The notes beneath the pieces are model-generated. The model ran no database searches. It saw only the letters and a list, made by a program, of their open reading frames with translations, and was not told the DNA's origin. A program made the translations under genes and the position numbers. A DNA stretch of 64,000 nt, taken from the NCBI GenBank assembly GCA_026413225.1, contig CM048552.1, forward strand, positions 189,010,053-189,074,052. The letters run 5' to 3'. Source of the stretch: Otis tarda (lineage: Eukaryota; Chordata; Aves; Otidiformes; Otididae). The number at the start of each line of letters is the position of its first letter. Within the stretch, counting starts at the first letter, position 1. This document shows, one piece after another, positions 25,183-38,394 of the stretch.

Positions 25183-25365
25183 TGAGTGTTTTTCCCCAAG
25201 TCTAGTCTGTTTTGCCTGTGACAGTAACTTTAAGGATTCTCTCCCTGTCCTTATCTCAAACCTTGAGCCTTTTTTCCTATATCATCTCCCCCTATTCTCT
25301 CGGAGGGTGGGGGGAGCGAGAGAGAGACTGCGTAGTCTGGTCCCGATTGGGGCTGAACTACGACA

Positions 25366-25370
25366 TTCGG
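25366..25370. repeat. LTR target-site duplication, right copy (TTCGG)
   Basis: This sequence is identical to the left copy at 24,227-24,231 and defines the 3' edge of the LTR, right after CGACA. Confidence 0.8.
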
Positions 25371-28300
25371 TTTCTCCATTCTTTTCAGAAAGGAGTCACT
25401 TTGTTTCCTACTAAGAGCTGTGACTCTGATCTCATAATCTTCAGGGCACATGCCTTTTCCCGAGTTATGTTTATGCTGTTGTCTTCTTTAATTCTTAAAA
25501 TCCATTCCATAAATCCCTTGGTGAAGTTCCCAATTGCTGCCCCTCCTGTTTGCTGGTTAGTTTTACAGGTAAGAAACTCTCTAGTCTTTGCCAAGTAGTT
25601 CACTTTTTAGGTTACGATAACTAATGAAAAAAAAAAAAAAGGCAACCTATTCCAAGGGAATGAGTGTTTGACACCACTATCACTTGTTAAATTGCATTAA
25701 TTTGTTGTTATTGTGATAATTATTAATGATCTCACTGTTGTTAGTATTATGCTATCCTGCTTTCAACATATCCCTAAACAGAAAGAAAAAACAAAAAGGC
25801 AGAAAAAGGGAGGGATGGAAAATTTCAAGTTCTGTTCCAATGGCAGACAATGAAAAGGGGGGAGTTTTTTAAGGGCCAGAAAAAGTTGTCTGTTCTGAAG
25901 GAATAGGATGACATTTACAGTTTTCAAAGTTTCTTACCATTATTTCCTCAAGTTAGAACAGCCTTAAGTCCCAGTTTGAGTTTAGCTCACGCCACCATAA
26001 ATTGGGAACAACTCCATCAAAGTTAATGAAAATGCACAGCTATAAAATTCCCTGTGCTTGAGGTGTTTCAGTCAGAATCCAAACATCAAGTCATCTCTAT
26101 TTCAACAGAGATAAGATTAGAGGAGAAAATTATCAAATTATATCATCAGTACTTCCTTCTGCTGCAGCTGAAGTCTATGACTAAACAAACACCAGACAAA
26201 CAGAGATTGCATACTTTGGAATTATTAATTCTTCCTGCCAAAGGTATTTTATTCATAGATTTTGTTTTCTTTGCTGTCAAGTATAGTCATTTTGGTAAAC
26301 TCTCATGTTGAGATTTATGAATTCATTGCAGTCTTATTTCCTAATATTAAGCTTAAAGTTGAACTTCTATTGAAGAATATTTCATAGAGACTATGTATCC
26401 ATTTGTTGTTTTCTCCTTCTGAGAAACTAGCATGTCTTCTTATTTTCTCTGGTGAGTGGTCAGAGTACATGTGGAGGTGGAAGAACAGCTCCCAGTATCT
26501 TCCATCAGGTCATCTGCTCTTCATGGGAGTTGAAAGAATTAGAGGCTAGTGGCAAAAGAAAGGAATGTGATCAGCTATGGGCTAGCTCTTGGTGTGGCTA
26601 ACTTCCAACAAGACCAGAAGAAAGCCTACTTGAGAGTAACTGTTACTTATCGGGCCAGATATTTATTTACACTTCTGACAAAGTTCTCAGGGCATAAAAT
26701 GGCCTGAAAAATAGTGTTCTTTCACTTGAACAGAACTGATGTAATTTATGTAGGTGAGATTCAGCCTCTTTGAGGGTCCATCTGCCTTTGGCACTCACAG
26801 GAAACAGGATTATAGGTTTTTAAAATCTCAGTAACGCTGATGATTTTATCTCATCTAGTGAGTTATGGAAGTACTTTTGCTCCTCATTAAACAAGTAAAT
26901 GTGGTCCTCACAGATAAAATATACTAAGGCAATGAGATTTACATGTAAGTCATACACAAAAATCTATGTTGAATGAAGAAACATAATTTGAGTTTTCCAG
27001 GGTATCTATGGGTGTGTGATGGATAGAGCCTTAACATAATTTCCATGGTTGCTACTTGTAAACAGAAGAAAATCTCTGACTGTCTGAGGAACTATTGCCT
27101 TTATATGCATGTAATTCTAATAAATTAACCATGTAGGTCATTATACTTTCAGTAGGTACTAAAGCCATCTGCCTGAATATTCAGCTTTCGTTTTCTATGA
27201 AGGCTGAAGCCAATTTAAAGGATAATGCAGAAAAGACCTCAGACAGGATAATGAGAATAGCAATGAGTACTTGAAAATGTCATCAAAAACTAGTTTAATG
27301 TAAAGATTATCAAGAAATACCATCTCTTCCAAATGAGCAAAAACAAAGACTGGGACTCAGTGCATACAGGATAAGAGATTTTAATTTTTTCTTTTAAAAG
27401 GGTAAATATTTCTGCTGAATTAATAAAGGACTAATGAAAATTTATATAAGTGGTTGTGCAAGATAAGTACACGGGACTCAATGAGAAAAATAGCAGGCTA
27501 TTTAAAAAGACAGAAAAGAAATTAACCATAAAAACTGTAGGATAATATAAAGAGAAGCTTACCTGAGAAACAGGTTGAACCCCATCTCCTCCATCCCACT
27601 TTTTTTTTTTTTTTAATCAGGAGAACCTGTTAAACCATTTGTTGGGATAATTTTGAAGTAGTCTGATATGGAAAAGGAAGATGACTCTAAAATGTAAAAA
27701 ATGTTACAAATCATTGGCATAATGGCAAAACAAAGGAGACAGGAGAAAATTTTTGGTTAAATTACTCTCAGGAAGGCAATAATATTGGGTTCCAAATCTG
27801 TGTTTCTAGAAAGGTCTATCTTTACTTATTTAACTAGTTAAAATGGAAAAAATATAAGCTATATTTTAGGATTTGCGTTGCCTAATAAAACAGTTGGTTC
27901 CTTAGATAAGTATTAGCAGAAGACTACATTTTGTATTAGCACCACTAAAACCAAAGTGAAAAATACATCCAATGCCACATCTCTATATTGAAATATATAA
28001 ACTGCATTGCAAAACAGAGCTATGTTAAAGAAGAACAAAAACAAAAGAAATAATAAGAATTGTGCATTGGTGTATAAATAGTCTGGAAAATTAGATTAAT
28101 ATGATAACATTGGTAGGAGATCTTTATCTGATGATAATCCACATTGACATTCTGAGTGAATAAATTTAAGGAAGATGGCTTAAGTGATATTGGTGAAGAA
28201 GATTTCAACTACAAAACTTTTTTAAAAAATGTGCTAAAAACCTAGAGTCTTGATATCGAAGATTAGAAAAAAGTCTAGACCCAGTGGCTGGAAATAGAAC

Positions 28301-31300
28301 TGAGACAGAGTCAAACTGGAAATAAAAACTGCATGCGTAATTAACCGCTGGAACCATTTATTGAGGGATGTGGTACATTATCATGTACCAGGAAATCGTT
28401 AAACTATCATGTACTAGGCTCTTAAAAATAAAAATTTTAGTTTGATCACAAGTTGCTATATTCACTGAGAGAAAAATTATTAGTTTATGATTTTATGACA
28501 GAAAAATCAGTTTAGAATATTATATTGGGCCTTTTAGCTTTTAAGTCTATGATCCAGATGAAAATGCAGTCACAGAAAGAAACTTTATATGAAATCAATG
28601 GATTTTAAAATTGTTCGTGGTTTGGACCACATATCTCAAGGTAGATGTTTTCAAGCACTTTTATCCATAGAGATTACTTATGCAGTGTATTTAATAAATC
28701 TTACCTTTTTATAATAAGAAGTTGGAAACAACAAGGAAATCACCAGCATTTGATCAACTCACTCCGCACTGCTAAATTTTAGATATCACTGTGTAAGTCT
28801 ACAGAATAAATGGAAGGATTTTTCTTGACTACATCATGAATTTACCAAACTGTAAGAAGCACTTTGTGACAAGTGTTATCCATAAGCAAACAAGTAATTA
28901 AAAATTTATTGTTTTATTGGTAATTGTTTATGAATTATTCTGTGCTAAAATTAAAAAGAGCATTTTTGAACATTTACCACAGCTCTTGCGAGCAATTAAC
29001 TTTCAAAAATGAGTATTCATGCAGGTTTTCACAATTATTTTAATTTCTAAGAATTAATGGGCATAAAAAATTTATATCAGTTTTGTTCAGGTAGTTATTT
29101 TTTATACTGCTATAGTTAAAACAGTACAGTCCTGGACACGCAAACATGTCTTATGTGTACAAATACAGTGTAGAGCTGTCTTGTGCTGGCTGACCTTGGT
29201 GGTGCTAGTTTTATCTAGCTCAGGGGCTCCCTTTGCTGACGTCTGTCACAAGATTTGAGAACGGGATCCACAAAACACCAGTTCAGCCTAGAGGTCACCA
29301 CCCAGTAAGGTATGTCATTCTGATGGATGAGCTTAAAAACTGACATTTTCAAGGATGTGAGACCCTCTAACTGTGAGCTGTAGGGAGTCACTTTCTTAAA
29401 GTGCAAAATCTATGAGTTTTCTGATGGAATTAAAAGCCTTTTATTTCAAATTACAGATGAGGATCTTCTCTTAAAAGGTGAGTTCAAACCCTTTCCAAGA
29501 GAGGAATCTGATCCTTGGCCTGCCACATCCTAGACACTTTTCTCTTGCCTCTGTTGAGGCTATTTGTTCTTTGAGGCTTTGCAGTAGAGTGAGCTCCCGA
29601 GCATCCCAGAGCTGCTGGGACATGCTCATCCCAGGAATGAAAAATAGCAAGTCAACTGGGTAAGTCAAATGATGCAAGGGAGGCACACACAATACAGGCC
29701 AAAGTTTAAAGTGTTTAAACATATAAGGTTAAATAGCTGGGCCTGTTTCTAGAGACTTAGAAACTTAAAACCATGAAGGTTCTAGTCGAGCTGCTGGAAT
29801 GATGTGTAGTGGAACAGTCCATGGGGTTGCTATTTCCAGTCAGCCATGCTTGCCCCACTGTGCAAATTGCCAGCCATTCATGAAGCCACTGCTAAACTAT
29901 TTCCATTTACAGCCTAATGTTTAAGGTAAAACCTCAAAAAATTCTGAAAAAGTTGAAACTTTAGTTTCAACTGGGGAGAGAAACTACTTCACGAGCAGTT
30001 CACAGGGGTAAATGTGACTGACTCATCCTGAACAAAAGAAACTTTTTAAAAATTCAGCCTTTAGTTAATTTTCATCTTTTCTTAGATACTAAGAAAAACT
30101 GAAAAGACATGCAAGAGTTTATTGTAAATTCTACCAAAGATAAACAAATTCTGTTGCCTTAGGAACTGCCAGTTGAGTTCAGATCATCAGGCGTTTTGTA
30201 CAGCTTGGTAGGTGTAACTTTTACGTGCTGTTGGTGGTCACAGAACTATTCCTGCCTTTAAAATCTAGCTAGAGTGTTTAACTGCTGTGTGTGAGTGAGA
30301 CAGCAATTGTTGACGACAAATTGCTAAACCATATAACAGAGAAAGGCAACAGATACTGGAAAAGAACAAAACCACAGAGAAAAAGCATTTGGAAGTCAGA
30401 TATGCATGTAAGCTAAATTTTAAAATACACTATGAGATGAACAGTACCTCTCTAATTAGAATAGAGTCCTGTGCATTTGTTCAGATTTTGTAATTGTTCA
30501 TTCTTTTGCTAGTCCCTGTAGATGATTGATGGAGTAAGGTTAAAAGAATCAAAATCCTGTAGCTACCTAATTTACCTGTTCATCCACTGTAACTACAGCA
30601 TCTGTTTTGAACGCCAGTCACCACTGCAAACCATAAGCACAGCTCAGGCTTGTGTTTGTCCTGTATTCTCCAGTTCAGCTTAACATGGGGTGAAGCTGCT
30701 GTACCAGCACGTGAAACTGTAGCCTAGCCAAAACTGGACAACGCAATGCAGAAACAAGCAGGGAGAACATTATAGGTCTAGTAAGGGCTCTTCCTTTATT
30801 TGAGGGGTAAAGCAAGGAATTAGAAAGAAATGACATCTGCCCCACACACTAGTCAGCAGGATCAGTCTGGTCATTTTTTACCGGTAGACCATGTTGTCCC
30901 TATCACCTGCCCGAGGGCCTCTATTTTCTCCTATGGAAGAAGATCTCTTCTCCTGTGGCTGCTGCAGCAGCCCTCCCAAGATATATGGGAATGCGTGAAG
31001 AAATATTGATAACCTGTATGGCGAAAACCTACCAGACCAGTCGGTGTCATCTCAAGGTGAATCATGTGTTCAACCCTGTCCTTTGCCTTTTTTCCAGGTA
31101 CCTGAGCAAGAAGCAAAATTAATGACTTATTCTTCACCTAACAAGAGGATTTGCAAAGGGAACATCACCCTGCCCAGATACTCTGCCCAGGACTGATGGC
31201 AGCACTTTTGGAGTGGAATCAAAATTAATTCAAGCTGCTCTCTGAAAGTACACTCTCTGGGGTAGTCACAACATTTGTGCCAGCTGCACAGAAAGGACCC

Positions 31301-32131
31301 AATTCCAATTAAGACCTTTAAGACCTATAAATATTTTACAAAATTCCACAGACTTCATGGCTCCATTAGGCACTCAGTCCTCTCTACAAACAAGAAACAT
31401 GAGACTCCATGCATCATAACATAGGATAGTGCCTGTTATCCAAACCTCAAGTGAATGCAACTGGGCTCCCATGGCAGATGTCCCTCTCAGTCCTGTCAGG
31501 CATGGGTACTCCTGTGATACTACGGTAACACAAATTTGCCTTCCATCAGGTCCTCTTTGACAGCTAGTGACTATGACACTGTACACTAGATGCCGACCAG
31601 AGCTGGAGAGACGTTGCTGTGTGTTTGTGTGAGGCAGCTATGCCCATGTGAAAACATCAGGGGCAAATTAATAACTTCTGTGCTCAGAGACTGAGCCTCT
31701 ACAGGAATACACATTTCAAAACTGATCATACTTTCTATTCCAAAGTTGTTGTGTTAGAGGCAAATTGAGAAATGACATCAGGCTGACTATTGGATTTCAC
31801 TCTGCTGAGCCGAGAAAAAACATAATTATTTAGATGGTGGGAAAGCAATGGTATGAGAAATTAAGTCCAAATAGATAATGCTGGGAAACTTGGGCACATT
31901 TTATTATGGCTTTGTGGCATTTCTGCTTGTCACTATTTGTCCATGTACGGAGATGGAAAAAGACTATGTGAATTGAATTTATCAACAACTGACTTGGAAA
32001 AAAAGATTGAAAATATTTCACACTTTTAACTCCAGTGAAATATAAAGATGTATTACCATCATTGTTGCTACATTTCACTATGACTTTTATCTGTATAACT
32101 TGTCAGTACCCTAGTGATCTAACTTGTATTT
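25371..32131. other. AT-rich non-coding DNA
   Basis: No gene, RNA gene or transposon is recognised in this 6.7-kb stretch. It contains a 14-nt A run at 25,627-25,640 and a 15-nt T run at 27,600-27,614. The open frames (85 codons or fewer beyond the LTR edge) lack family resemblance. It is among the most AT-rich parts of the window between about 27,200 and 29,100. Confidence 0.55.
27600..27614. repeat. Poly(T) run, 15 nt
   Basis: An uninterrupted T run followed by AATCAG. No adjacent retroposed body was recognised. Confidence 0.8.
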
Positions 32132-32621
32132 AGAATCATAGAATAGTTACAGTTGGAAGGGACCTTTAAAGGTCATCTAGTCCAAACACCCTGCAAGCAG
32201 CAGGGACATCTCCAACTAGATCAGGTTGCTCAGAGCCCCGTTAAGCCTGCCTTGAATGTTTCCAGGGACGGGGCATCCACCACCTCTCTGGGCAACCTGT
32301 TCCAGTGTTCCATCACCCTCACTGTAAATGCTTTTTCCCTTATGTCCAGTCTAAATCTACCTCCCTCTGTTTTAAAACCATTGCCCCTTATCCTATCACA
32401 ACAGGCCCGGCTAAAGAGTTTCTCCCCATCTTTCCTATAGGTCCCCTTTAGGTACTGGAAGGCCGCTATGAGGTCTCCCCGGAGCCTCTCGTCTTCTCCA
32501 GGCTGAACAGCCACAACTCTCTTAGCCTGTCCTCATAGGAGAGGTGTTCCAGCCCTCTGATCATTTTCATGGTCCTCCTCTGGACTCACTCCAAAAGATC
32601 TACATCCTTCTTAGGTTGGGG
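32132..32621 (-). mobile_element. CR1 LINE 3' end, well preserved
   Basis: Read on the minus strand this is the 3' terminal part of a CR1 element. It is truncated at the 5' side near 32,621 and ends in the CATAGAATC-type octamer repeats at 32,132-32,145, followed inward by AGTTGGAAGGGACCTTTAAA and GGTCATCTAGTCCAAAC. The frame at 32,230-32,514 (minus, 94 codons) encodes the C-terminal region of the ORF2 reverse transcriptase/endonuclease polyprotein. The tract MEHWNRLPREVVDAPSLETF is a recognisable CR1 signature. Compared with what I remember of CR1, the frame ends after a one-base shift close to the normal terminus. The long open frame and intact tail indicate a relatively recent copy. No target duplication is evident, which is usual for CR1. 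Confidence 0.93.
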
Positions 32622-35600
32622 AATATTTCAAATAACGTGCTCACTTACCCAAAAATAAGCTGGTCATGTATATAAATGGGTAAGGCATGTGTTCCTCTAT
32701 ATTTGTAACATACTTATTCTGTAACTTATGCACTTGGACTTCTATTCCTTGGTGAACTCCTGCCATTGACTGAATTATACCATTTGCAGCTGTGGCTATT
32801 AAAAATAAAATAATTACTTTTCTTGTAGAAGAGAAAAAAGTAGAAATATTGTGGACAAAACGTTTCTTAATATAAATATGAAATTGTATTTTTTTTTCCA
32901 AGGTAGAAAAACATGAAAGTGCCTAATCATATTCCTACATTTAGCATATGGTCTGTATGTTATACAGACTAAACTCTCTGAACTCTCAGAAATATGTATT
33001 TTGTTAATGGGTCTACATGGTGATATATTTCAATGCTCAAATTAGTTGCAGACAGAGATTTCCTTAGGAAGTGTACAATTGTATATCTATATGTGTGTGG
33101 CTGTGTTTTGGAGTGTGTGTTTCATTTTCATTACAGAAGGTTGGATTTTTAGTGTATATTATTGACTTGCCTTGCCTTGATTTGATAGACAACAAATGAC
33201 AGATCATGCCTGCTTACTTTGGCACGTCCTTTTTGTTCCTGTTGTTGAGTATCAGGACATCAGATGTATACATGTCTACAAAAAGACATTGCAGGTAACA
33301 TCAAATTTCGTGGCCTGTTCTTCAGAAGACTAAAAAATCCTAGCTCTACTATACACCTATATTTAATGTAAAGTAAGAGGTGCAAGATAAGTAGAAGCAT
33401 AAAGTATTCAACTCAGGGGGGAATCCTTTACAAAAACAGTGATCTGGATATAACCTCAGCTGGAAATTGTAATTTCACAGAACGTGAAAAATGTGAATGT
33501 GAATAATGCTGCCAATCTATGTAATGTCAGTAAAAATACTACTTTTTTTTCAGGTCTGTGTATGTTCAAAAGACATTTCAGAACTTCACTGAGTAACTGG
33601 GTTTATGATGAAGGCAGCAAATGGGAACATGATAATTATGGACAAAGGGAAGCAGATATGGTATCAGCAGCTCATTGCTACTATTCATTTTTCTTTATTT
33701 AGGAGATCTGAGGAAAAAGTGGTTTGCAGTTGTAGGTATACCTCACAGTTCACAGATTTCTACTGAAATTGTCAGAATTCAATGAAATCTAAAGATTTAA
33801 GAACAAATCAGAAGCCAAAATCAATGGTACATTCTTAAATGATTTGAATCCTGGGGATCCTACTCAGATCTTCCTGGCTGCTCTCATCCCGGAGGCATCT
33901 CTGGTATTGGGGTTTTTTTTTGGAAGGACAGAACTCAAAGTGCTGAACTGAAAAACTTTAATACATTCATGAGTAATACAGAAGATGGCTGTGCAGAAAG
34001 TACAAGGCTCAGCACCTGCCATCCCACAGTGAAGACATAAATAATTCAGTTAAATTTTTTGCCCTGAAGACCATGACTGTGGTGAACAGAGAAACATATT
34101 TTCCGTCATTCAAACCCTGTGCTTTTATTTCAAATGCACTGTGCTTATAAAAACTGATAGCCTAGTAGAAATATTACTTACAGGAACTGGACATCTATGA
34201 AGAGAGAAAAACTACAAGTCCTTTCAACTATTGCTTTCATTTGCGGATTGGAAAGAAAGTGGTATTTGTAAAACCAGCTCTTGTAGCTGCAGAGTCCTGT
34301 GTGTCTCTGTCTCTCATGTGTCTCTGTACATCCATTAGGACATGGCATTTTGAGGAAATGAACAATTTATTAGGCATGTGCAGTCAGTCCTGATCTATTT
34401 GCGCAGTATGTGCGCCATGCCCCTATTTGTGCCTAGCAAATCAGACCTGTCACTCACATTTACACCCTGTCTGCCTTAGTTCTCCTGACAGCTCTTCCCT
34501 GGCTGCATGACAATTGCCTCTAAATATTAGTGGCTTGAGGAAGGCTACTGCTCCTTAAATTAGTGGGTCTTGTAAAACTGCATATTCCTGTGCATGACAG
34601 CACAGTTTGTTTCTGAACATGAATTACATGCTAATGGGGCAAATTTCACAGAGAATACAATTAAACACTTAAGCAGAAAACAGGGAGAGGAAATGAAACA
34701 AATTATATATATTCAATAGTCCTAGGTCTCAACAGTGCTTGGGGGAAGACAGACGAAGAGGCTTGTTAGTTGCTCTCTAGCAATTAGGCAAGATCCACCC
34801 CACAGTAACCACTGTTGCTCTCTAAGTTGGATGAAGATGCAGTTCTCTGCCCAGCCTCATCAATTCTGGCAAAGAACAGACTTTTCTTAAGGCGAAACTG
34901 TGTTTAGCTGAGCTCTGCAGTTGTAAAATGCCTATAAAAGGAAAAATATTTTACATTTCTCTGAGTCTTTATGTGTGGAATATCTCTCTCTGTGGTAAAA
35001 GAAACAGACACAGCATGCTGGAGAGGATGAAAAGGAGGGAGAAAATGGGTTGTTCTTTTACTGCTGTCATCTGAAGCAAGATATTCCACTGATAGGGACT
35101 CCATCTTGATATCAGAGGACTTGATCTTGATATCAGAGTTATGATGATTCACCTCATTTTGCAGGGCATCCTTCATCCAGAATGCTAGGCCTCTTGTAGA
35201 GACCGTAGTAGCAGAGAGAAAAACCGCTTGTTCTAGAAAAGGCCTGATAATTTTAAAAATTCATCTGAAGAGCTGTGATGCATAATTATATCTGTATTTA
35301 TATTCTAAACAGAGTAGAGAAATATTTCCCTCGAGGTAAATTTAGGGGCTGTATCATGAAATGCCTCGACACAAGGGCAGGACACACGTTTAGATTGGTC
35401 ATCTTTACTCTTGTGCTTCCTAACGCCTAGTCAGGGATGCTGACAGAAACAAAGGAGATTGCCCACAAAGACCCATCAGGGTCAAACAACAGACAGCCCA
35501 GTCCTACAGCCTGCAGTCCTCTTGGACACATTTCAAGTGATTAAGTGATAAGGGTTTTCAATAGAAATAAAACAAAGGGAGATGGAGGAGAATCATGTTG

Positions 35601-37586
35601 CATGTATGCCCCCCAAAAAAGGTGTTTTTTCATCCAGTTCCTGTCACACCCTGTCTTGATTTTAAGTTCAGTGCTCTGAGATATGCAGCTCAAACAGGAA
35701 AGGTTACCAGAAATACGCACTGCTTCCAGAAGAGAGGCCTGCACAGATACATGTCGTTCCTTAGGAGATGCTCAGCTGGCAGCTCAGCTTGTCAGGGTGG
35801 GAGCAGCTTGACTTGCCTGCCTCTTTGCTCCCCGAGGAGGCTCTTCTCTTCCAGTAGAGGCAGAGGGGCTGACGAATGTTTAACTGAGCATCAGTCACTC
35901 TGTGAAGGAATCTATACGGTTGTACACTAAACGGAGTAGAAGCCTGCAAAACTATGCTTCCACAAAGGAAAAAACAGCAAGCAGAAGGGCTGTCTCCAAT
36001 GTGTAGCATTTTTTTTTTCTCCAAATAATTTGTTTCTGAGGATAACTATGTTTATTTGTGAAGATATCTCTACTGTTGCCCAGAAAAAGCCCATATATGT
36101 GGAACTCCAGGGCTTGCTATGAGAAAACAAACCACTTTTGGTAAGACTTACAAAGAAAACTAAGGGCATGTGTTTTTTCTCAGATGAAATGTCATTACTG
36201 TACATTCCTGCTTCTGCAGAAATTAGTGAATGAAGTCATACATTTTGGATGCTGTTCTGGGATTGTGAAGTTACTAATCTCGTTGCTAGCACAAGGGCTG
36301 GTGTATACATTTAAAAAAATAAAATCCAACTTAATAACAAGTGACTGCCAGATTTGCTTTCTCTTAGCTGCAGTTATAATGCAGTTTATGGATGGATGAA
36401 GTGCTGGGTGAATAGAGAGAGGATAAGTAGATTGTTTAAAGTCACACAAGATGCAAAGAAAAAACGTGGTCACTGTGACCTATCCTAACCCACTCCCATT
36501 TTTATGTATTTTAAAAAAGATCTGATTGTGTATTAAAGCTTTGTTTTCAGCAGGAAACACCGTCACCTTGATGGCTTTGATAGTTTTAAAGTTAAATAAG
36601 AAACAGTCTGCGCAGCCTTTAAAAGTAGCAGGAGTCAATTCTCTATAAAGTTATACATCTTTTTTTCTCATTCTGCATATTCTCCAATGAGAAAGGAGGA
36701 TAATTTGGGGATCACTATATACTTTTGCAACTGTCCTTAAAAAATTTCTTTGCAAAGGAGGAAAACATGAAATCAAAACTTCCATTAAATTAGGATTAAT
36801 CTGTTTCCCCAGCCTGGTGGAGACAGAACGTGCTCAGTCTTGGATTGTGCAATGCTTGTGAGACCTGGACTTCTCAGGCTTTGACCTGGAGAGAACAAGT
36901 GCTGCCTTGATGCATGCCCTCACTGGGGTAATGATGCCTCCCATTTGAAAATATTTCAAGGCAGGGAAGCAGAGTTCAGCAAGCCTGTGTCTTCAGAGTT
37001 TTGCCGTATTTTAGGATGTATAGGTGCTTTAAATCTATTGAGAACATTTAATTAAGTACAATACATTATTTTCTGGGGGCTGTCGTGTGCCATTAGTATT
37101 CCAGATGATTCTTCCCATGCAGGGCACTACTGAGACAAGAAACTAGGTGTTAAAGTGAAGCTGGTCATTAGGAGAACATAGAAAGACAAATGGACATTTT
37201 ATTTGTGAAACCTAAGTGTAAATAAAGACATTTGACTCAACTCAGTGCCTTGTATATAGCAAAAAAAAAAAGGATCTGAGGATCTTGATGGTGGTTATTT
37301 TCAATTTTTAATTATTCAGTTATGTTTCAGTGACTTTGATGGTCTTTATGGTTATTAATCATGTATAATGTTGAAATGTGTATATCACATAAAGATTTCT
37401 CTTGGCCTCACATCACGCAACACCAGATTTTTCAAAATTTCCGTTAGTTTTTCTAGGGTAACACATCCTCTGTAGAAATTAGGTCATCTCAAAACAAACT
37501 TTGGAAAAGAAGTCATCTACATTGCTTTGTCTCTCCAGAAGAAAAATAAGAGAAAATAAGAGTGACAGTGAAATTTCTACATTGTA
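32622..37586. other. AT-rich non-coding DNA
   Basis: No gene is recognised. Small structures are a hairpin with 8-bp arms (GTCTGTAT/ATACAGAC, 32,951-32,969) and a 15-bp direct repeat ATCTTGATATCAGAG at 35,103-35,117 and 35,124-35,138. The 111-codon ATG frame at 35,595-35,930 (+) is rich in Cys and Ser and overlaps frames on the other strand. It has no recognisable domain and is not called a gene. Confidence 0.5.
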
Positions 37587-37799
37587 TTTTCTTTCTTCCT
37601 TCCTTCCTTTCTTTCTTCCTTCCTCTCTTTCTCTTTCTCTCTCTCTCCTTTATTTCTTTCTTTCTTTCTCTTCCTTCCTTCCTTCCTTTCTTTCTTCCTT
37701 CCTTTCTTTCTTTCTTCCTTCTTTTCTTTCTTTCTTCCTTCCTTCCTTTCTTTCTTTCTTTCTTCCTTTCTTTCTTTCTTTCTTTCTTTCTTTTCTTTC

Positions 37800-37831
<32 letters not shown>

Positions 37832-37850
37832 CTGCCTTCTTTCCTTCTCT
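37587..37850 (+). repeat. Polypyrimidine (CTTT/CCTT)n tract, about 264 nt
   Basis: A nearly pure pyrimidine strand made of interspersed CTTT, CCTT and CT units, with only three purines (an A near 37,652 and Gs near 37,811 and 37,834). The opposite strand is a GAAA/GGAA microsatellite. Such mirror-like homopurine-homopyrimidine tracts can form triplex (H-DNA) structures and are prone to length change. The open frames that cross it (121 and 96 codons, +) translate to monotonous Ser/Phe/Leu and are artefacts. Its true length may be misassembled. Confidence 0.95.
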
Positions 37851-38394
37851 GAACTATTACCAGTAAACTAAAACAGTCTCCTTGGGTTGTCTGAGTATCT
37901 TCCTAGTTGTTAAATGTATTGCTTGTCAAAACACTACATTTGACAACCTGCCAGGGAGTTTAGCCAGTAATCAATTGATACCTAGCAATCAGCAATACTA
38001 CTAATGGGTAATGATTTTAAAAGTTTGCATTACGATGACTGTTTATAGACTGGTTTTCCTTGGTTGACGCTGGTTGATCCTTGCTTGATCCTGATCTGCT
38101 GGAAGGTTTTTGTTTGGTTGGCTGTTTTTTTAATGACAAAATGAAGATAACCCTGAGCAGGTAGTGTCTTACTTTCCTCATTTCCAAATGAGCAGATCTG
38201 GAATTTCTAGAAGATTTTTAAAATTTTAAAATCTAGTCATTTACATTATGTTTTCCAAGCATAGCTTGGGATCAGTAGGGACAGCGGAGAAACAGTTTTT
38301 AATTTTGGATTCATGGAGAAATTGTGTAGTGATGAAGGCTAAACCACCCCAATGCATTTAAATAAAATCCATTCGGATGCACTTAAATTCATTT

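Larger units (their letters stand above)
24232..25365 (+). mobile_element. Solo LTR of an avian endogenous retrovirus
   Basis: A GC-rich island in AT-rich DNA that begins TGTTCTGG and ends ACGACA, bounded by the direct repeat TTCGG. On the plus strand the order is CCAAT box (24,360), TATA-like box (24,407), a GC-rich body with degenerate tandem repeats, poly(A) signal AATAAA (25,177), then a terminal part containing TTTTGCCTGTGACAGTAACT and CTCTCCCTGTCCTTATCTCA. I remember this arrangement and these motifs from a common neoavian LTR family; I am not sure of its Repbase name. Its length, 1,134 bp, is on the long side for an LTR. No gag, pol or env remnant and no second LTR is present, so it is most simply a solo LTR left by recombination between two LTRs. 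The duplication is intact, suggesting a moderately young insertion. It could instead be a non-autonomous LTR-like element. Confidence 0.85.

Noticed and set aside
24232-25365. GC-rich segment as a host CpG-island promoter
   Set aside because: TG...CA ends, TTCGG duplication, and internal poly(A) signal identify it as an LTR.
32230-32514. 94-codon frame that might be taken for a host gene
   Set aside because: It is the C-terminal end of CR1 ORF2, part of the LINE fragment on that strand.
35595-35930. 111-codon ATG frame
   Set aside because: Cys/Ser/Arg-rich with no domain, and it overlaps antisense frames of similar length. No promoter or poly(A) signal at suitable positions was seen.
37501-37866. 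121- and 96-codon frames rich in Ser, Phe and Leu, like membrane proteins
   Set aside because: They are translations of the CTTT/CCTT microsatellite, with no variation expected of a protein.
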